Shown: positions 58,431-64,000 of the stretch, piece after piece | Numbering within the stretch: the stretch's first letter is position 1 | Layout: the number at the start of each line of letters is the position of its first letter | Assembly: GCA_963921425.1 (NCBI GenBank) | Contig: OY992840.1 | Location: 6,450,501-6,514,500 of the forward strand | Source: Dryas octopetala | Taxonomy: Eukaryota; Streptophyta; Magnoliopsida; Rosales; Rosaceae | Length of the DNA stretch: 64,000 nucleotides | Reading direction: 5' to 3' | Notes under the pieces: model-generated | What the model was told of the DNA's origin: nothing | The model's database searches: none | The model's input: the letters and a program-made list of their open reading frames with translations, nothing else | Translations under genes and position numbers: made by a program

Positions 58431-61309
58431 GTACATAAACAGAAAGTTGGTATAAGCTAAAATAACATAAAGTTTTAGTAGTTAAATTGAAGAAAACAAA
58501 TGTGATTTGGTCCTAAAGTCAACTTAAATAAATTTAAATAATACAAGCAATAGCATACTAATTCTATTAACAATAGAAAATAAGAGTATATAGCAATGAA
58601 CAATTTTGTAAGAATTGAGGCACGAAATGCGTTGTCCTAAACGAAAATTTGCCCCCTAGTGCACATAAAGATATAACAATTATTGGTTCGATCTCTTGGG
58701 TGCAATTAAGAACCCGAGTAATGCTGGAGATTTAAGATTTGTAACCCAAATAACATTGTAGTATTTCATTAACTTATACATGAAGGCTTATTATTTCGAG
58801 CACAAATAAAATTTTGATATATATAATGACACATTATTTGAGATTCAGATTAATTTGCAATACAAATTTAAAACTCATAGTATTATTATTGTAAAAACCT
58901 CAATTGAATCTTAATCACCGTACACTCTCAATTTGTTATCCTACAATCCAAATTCAATATTTATTATTTTAAAATACACACAGAAAAAATGTAGAATGAC
59001 AAATTGAAAATGTGATTAGTATTGCCATAGATTTATAATTAAATCTATTACTATATCAAGAGCGAATAGTTAATCTTATTTGATGTTCATGCTTATTATT
59101 AACACGACAAATTAATCACTTAAGCAGGTTTCGTTATCTCTCTTCACCAACTGTTCAATCAACTTTGTCAAGTTTTGGCCTTTTCCCGAACTTTCCTAGC
59201 AAAAGAGAAGCAGCATATCTGTTTTTCTTGGTTACCAACTTACCATTTCTTTATCTTTTCTGTTTTTCCTAATAAGTTTTTTCTTCTTCATCCTATGTAA
59301 TTAGGGTTTGCAAAGTGGACCCACTATCATCACCAAGCTTGCACGTTAGGCTGTGTAGTGTACAGGAATGTTCTACGACCGCGACTCATTGCAAATAGAA
59401 AGCTAGAAAGAAAAAAACAAGTAGCGATGAAGTAGCGGCGTATATATTGAACGGTTCGATTAGTCAGCAAATTGCTGGAGCTTTCAGTGATGACACGTGG
59501 CAGCGTATGTGACACCAATATGAGGATAGAAGAAGAATAATTGATTGCATGCACATTGCAGGAACAAGGCAACGTGTCACTTGTCACGGTGCTGAGTTGA
59601 TGCCTCTTCTTCATGAAATATCTCAGAGTACCAGAAAAAGCAGGTTCAATAATCAACATGCTCTCGAATAACAACACCACCACCTGTCCACTTGGACATC
59701 GTCCACTCCACACTGCTTTTATTATAAAGCTTTTGTTAGGCTAAAGGAAACAATGCGTCACAGATTGGAGTGAATAGAGTGGTTAGCATTTACTTAGGAA
59801 AGATATTATGATCGATTAAATTTGTAAGCTATAAATATGAAAGGATATGTCTACTAATGCTACACGTACACGTACATCCTAAATCACATAATAAATTGTT
59901 TTTCTTTCATAATAATGGTTAATTCCTCACACGTCGGCAAACATTTTCTCTTTATGTTTTCATGGGTAGGTTTAAATGAGAGTAATTATGCATAAAATAA
60001 AACTATTATAAATGTTTAAAGTCTTGAGGATCTGTATTGTTCTATATTAAAAAATTATAGTTTTACATATGTTTTTAGAGGTTTGATCTATTCTTTTATT
60101 GTCAATTGGTTACACGTGGGAAGCTTTAATTTTCTTCATGTATCAAAGTCTGGTTCACCCACATATGTTGAGTCAAATAACCACATGTATTCCACGTTAA
60201 CTAATATATATATGAGTTGTCAGGTGTTTAGTTTAAGTGACACTACACGTATAGAAAAGTGTGAGAATGTAAAGTTTATTATCTCACATTGAAAAGTTAA
60301 AACTTTGTGTGATTATAGCGTGTAAGGATCTTGAAGTTATATATCCTCCTATTACCTATTAATTTTGAATTAAATACTCTAATTTTCTTCACCAATCATC
60401 CAGCAATAAGAAAAGAATTTGCAAAAGAGAATTTAAATTTTAAAGCCAATGGAGCATAGACTACTCCAAGCAGAACTCAGAAGCAACTTGATTGTGGCAT
60501 TTGGAGGGTAAGAGGTCTTTCTGAAAATCCTGCTGTTCGTTAGACAGAGGCTGCAGACACACAATTGCTTGACAATAGATCTCACTCATCTTCCACTCTA
60601 AAGAGAGGCAGCCCAATTGAAGAAGGCCAATCATGCCAGACTTTTACTCTTACACATAATCTGACTCCAAATACCCTAGAGTAGAGTATTCAAAAAATAG
60701 GTCATCGTTGTTAATAAATTAGTAATATACAAATCCTCGAAATTAGCTAAGTGGTGAATCCAGTGTATTTGAATTCTCTACTATTCTTATTTTCGTTTGT
60801 TTCAATTCTAATGTTGTAATATAAATTTAAAAGTTAAAAATACATAAATATAATCCCACTCTCATAAAAAAGTACTATTAAATTATTAATCAATTTCAAC
60901 TTTTGCACGTAAGATAATAAATACATAACTAAATTATTTAATAAACTGACCCATTTGAAAAAACTTAATTATTTTTAGCCAAAACAGAAATCGGTCACAT
61001 TTATTATTTGTAGACATTTTTTGAATCGACTATACTCTTGATGTATTCGACTTTAATTTTTTTTCAAGTATATTGCCTAATTTGATTATAATATTGACAT
61101 TTTCGACTATAATTTGATTGACCTCTTCCACTATAATCTTAACCCTAAATATTTTGGTTATTTCACATCTAAAGTAGTAAGCCGCTTCAGGTGCAAACGT
61201 TTGCATCTGTTGTCAAGCACTTAGGTCTAGTTTGTTGACTTTTATGTTAGGTTTTAGTTATGGAATTTTGAGTTTTACCAAAATATATCCCATAAGTAAA
61301 CAGCAAATG
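58431..61309. other. gene-free region with G-boxes
   Basis: No coding region is supported. TGACACGTGGCAG at 59491-59503 contains a perfect G-box (59494-59499), with further ACGTG at 59572 and a TATA-like TTATTATAAAGC near 59718. That is promoter-like, but no gene follows that I can recognise. Confidence 0.4.
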
Positions 61310-61428
61310 AAAGAGCTAGTTCAGCAGCTAAGTCTACTCGGTGGCTAATTATCACCTGGTTGCTTCGTGCTACTCTTTCAAATCCATTAGCAGTGTCATC
61401 GTGCTTACATATTCACCATGGCATGCTA

Positions 61429-61459
<31 letters not shown>

Positions 61460-61830
61460 TTCTCGAGTTAGGTAGCTTGCTTACCAAGCCACCCACTTGA
61501 GTTTGGAATCATTTTGGTTTTCTATCTTCAGCCCCAATAGCCAGGTCGATGATGATATTCAGTTTGTTCGGTTCTCACCTCTGAGGTGAACTGCACTTGC
61601 ATTAGTAGTGGCGATTAAATACACTGTCCACACTCTTGTATGCGAAGCGAAGCAAGGTTTTTCAAAACCAGTTACTCCGGCGGAAAGTTTCCTACGACGA
61701 ACTTGAGCAGAAGGCGCAGCAAGCCATTTTACACCATATGTCAGGAAACGACGAATGAACCAATGTCAATAGCTACCAAAAGCAAGTGGCAGTTTTAAAA
61801 AGTAGCGTCGCATGCTCAATGACACTGTAA
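61310..61830 (-). other. probable nuclear insertion of mitochondrial DNA (NUMT)
   Basis: The segment is GC-richer than its flanks and contains a clear organellar small-subunit rRNA fragment (61406-61469). Words such as GCGAAGCGAAGC (61643) also look mitochondrial. The boundaries are judged by composition only. Confidence 0.45.
61406..61469 (-). pseudogene. rrn18: mitochondrial 18S (rrn18) rRNA fragment
   Basis: The minus strand reads AACTCGAGAACATGAAGTTG then GAATCGCTAGTAATCGCGGA, TTAGCATGCCATGGTGAATA, TGTA. This is the universally conserved block near the 3' end of small-subunit rRNA. GTGAATATGTA and GATCAGCATGCC-like wording fit plant mitochondrial 18S better than the plastid 16S (which has GTGAATTCGTT). 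A few substitutions (for example GCCATGGTG for GCCGCGGTG) show decay. Only ~64 bp are present. Confidence 0.75.
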
Positions 61831-63539
61831 ACATACAAATGTTTGCATATGAAGCTTTCTATCTAAAGTAAACCAAAACAATAGTAATTTATGTTTTGAT
61901 TAAAATAGTTTATTTTCATTAATAATATTCATTTAGTTAATGTTTTACATCAGGTCTAGAGTGAGATGGTGAAATAGTAATAATATCATAGGCACCAATA
62001 ATTATTTTAGTTTTTGGTCATTAACTGATGTAACTTATGATATACCAATTTCTTATTTGCTGTAAATAAATAAATGAATAAATCAAAAACTGCCTAATTT
62101 CTTATGATATACCAATGTATCTAATACTATTTGTGAAGTTGTGAGTATAAAAGTCTTTGGTCTGAAACACGTGTACCCAGTTGCCAATGTCCTCTGGGGT
62201 GAGTCAATACTCAATACTAAAGTCATTATCCATCTTCGACCAAAAAAAAAAAAAAAGTCATTATCCATCTAAAATAGTCAACCAATAATAGATATTGTAT
62301 ATATGGTAGATATTGCAGATTCATAGATGTAATGATATCTGATTAATGGCGCATCGATGATGGTTGATGTTAATGGCGATGATTATCCTATTAAGCTGAA
62401 ATGTTAGTGCATGGAAGTTAACGAAAGTTGATGGGAGTTAATAATCCCGACCAAAAAAACAAATGAGAGCTAATAACCACTAAATGAAAAATAAAAAATA
62501 ATAAGTATAATAACCGGCCACCACATAAATGGGCACTATATGTCGGTTAATAAAACACTAGATGGACCATAGGAAAACTATAAAATAATTACACAAGTTT
62601 GAAACGTTTATGGCATGTTTAACAGTGTTTTTGTAAGGCCTAGATGCACTTTCAAATAGTTAAAAAATACTTTATTCACTTTACTTAGAACTAGTACGAA
62701 GTTAAGGACTTCCCTTTTGTCCCCAAAAAAAGGACTAAAGTCCCTCTGAAAATACATACTAAGGCAAGGATCTTTAATTTATATTTATATGCTTTCAAAC
62801 TCTTCCTAGGTACTCTACCAACTGCATGTCACTTCGTACGTCTTTTGTAAAACACAAGATTAGTTCGATGAGTTCACCTTCAAATAATAGTCTTTTGTAA
62901 AACACAAGATTACAGAAAATTTTACAACACAACATACAATAATAACATTTTTTTACAAAAATATTATTCAGAAACATCATCCAACAATTGAGGTTATGAT
63001 CAATGAAATATGTCGTTATATTTTAACATAAGAGTAATACTGTTATGAACTCCCAACTAATTTATTATACCAATTATTAAGGATGGGCATGAACAGGTTG
63101 GATGTGTTTAAGGCTCTAAAGTGCGAGTTAAATTCCGGTTAAATTTGGGTTGGTTTGATTTGTCCATCCCAATGCTCACCCCTACCAACTATTATAGTAA
63201 TATTGCCCTGCACAATGTTCAAAACATCACAATTTCAAGTCTAAACACTAAATTCTATACACATAATATGGAGTGTTAGAAGCTGAATAGAATGTGCCGC
63301 TAACAGTAATGCTAAAGAGAGACCATATTTTAGTACTACATTGTGTCCCAGCCGACCCACTTATATTGGTATGCCACATCTCTAACAGACCATACAGGCA
63401 TACCCAATGTAATATCAAAATGCGGCGTTCCTAACATTATCTATGCTACTAATTGAGTTATAGGCTGAATAGAGCTGGCCTAATTCCACAATAATAAAAC
63501 TATTCACAATAATTGACTCGAACGAATGACTCAGAAAAG
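61831..63539. other. gene-free AT-rich region
   Basis: No gene is supported. A 23-bp direct repeat (GTCTTTTGTAAAACACAAGA) occurs at about 62839 and 62890. A short direct repeat AGTCATTATCCATCT flanks an A tract near 62240. Confidence 0.5.
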
Positions 63540-63905
63540 CATTCTGAGTCGTTGTTAAGGGCCCCACCGTGAGTGACAGATCAACCCACCATCACCGTGC
63601 ACGCTCAATGGACGGCCAGATTTCAGTGCACGGCTGGACCCCACCACAGAGAGAGACGTAGACCAATTTGCTAAAGCAACCGCCTTTCTTCTGAGCCTCT
63701 GAATTTCTTTCTTTCTGACCCAATCAATAAAATAAAAAAATCCTAAACGGAGGGGGCGGCTGACCTCTTTAAGATTCCGAGGATCAATACCGCCTCTGCT
63801 TTCCCACTCCCAATGCGCGTCTGACACGTGCCCTGCCCGTGACACACGGTCCGTCATGACTCATGCTCCACCCCACACAAGGCGGGCGCCGTGGGACCCA
63901 CCCTC
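63540..63905. promoter_or_regulatory. GC-rich possible promoter near the right edge
   Basis: This block is markedly richer in G and C than the preceding 10 kb. It contains a G-box (CACGTG, 63825-63830) and TGACTCA-like and GTGGGACCCACC words. Such composition is typical of plant gene promoters or leaders, so a gene probably lies just beyond the window. The frame on the minus strand (63555-63857) shows no known domain. Confidence 0.35.
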
Positions 63906-64000
63906 TTTGGAATTTTACAACCCACTACTATTCAAAAACGACATAAAAAATAAATAAAAAACTTCTAAAAGCAGAAACAATAAAACACAGCATAAAATAC

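Noticed and set aside
59330..59713. 127-codon minus-strand frame
   Set aside because: No domain, no coding-like composition, and promoter-like G-boxes lie on the same DNA; chance frame most likely.
63555..63857. 100-codon minus-strand frame in the GC-rich right edge
   Set aside because: No domain; GC-rich promoter-like DNA produces long frames by chance.

Overview
This window is nuclear DNA from a flowering plant. The evidence is intron-containing genes with plant splice signals and plant-specific families: two ATL-type RING-H2 ubiquitin ligases, a subgroup Ia bHLH factor, a chloroplast-type two-RRM ribonucleoprotein and a TET8-like tetraspanin. Between them lie AT-rich stretches, many CT/GA microsatellites, MITEs and LTR retrotransposons. 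A eudicot is clear from the protein flavour; a woody Rosaceae (Prunus-like) is only an impression. Two 200-N assembly gaps are present (19692-19891 and 51219-51418).

Layout. 1-3.8 kb: decayed repeats and the last exon of an unidentified + strand gene. 3.8-4.7 kb: an intronless ATL29-like E3 ligase. 4.9-11.1 kb: a complete Ty1/copia element on the minus strand with 484-bp LTRs that look identical, a 5-bp target duplication and an integrase lacking its C-terminal half. 11.4-15.7 kb: a foldback element, a hAT-like MITE, a leucyl-tRNA synthetase pseudogene fragment and a Mutator-type MITE. 16.5-19.1 kb: a three-exon bHLH gene. 19.4-29.3 kb: almost only transposons (an inverted-repeat element spanning the first gap, a 726-bp hAT MITE with perfect 8-bp target duplication, a possible CACTA relic, a 1.5-kb Harbinger-like element). 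30.0-31.2 kb: an ATL51/52-like E3 ligase on the minus strand. 35.5-38.8 kb: a four-exon chloroplast RNP gene on the minus strand, with a 1.08-kb foldback element inserted 126 bp upstream of its start codon. 40-45 kb: GC-rich repeats, two Mutator-type MITEs, two minisatellites and a broken SYP71-type syntaxin. 46.5-48.1 kb: the tetraspanin. 50.2 kb: a small secreted four-cysteine peptide. 51-64 kb: mostly gene-free, with a tandem TRIM array, a copia gag relic, a mitochondrial rRNA fragment and a GC-rich possible promoter at the right edge.

The genes do not form a functional cluster. The two ATL genes belong to different clades and are not a local duplication. The most notable features are the alpha-hairpinin-like peptide, the recently inserted but integrase-defective copia element, and the foldback element carrying four regularly spaced palindromes in the RNP gene promoter. 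Exon coordinates were read by eye from splice signals and family conservation; no transcript data or database search was available.
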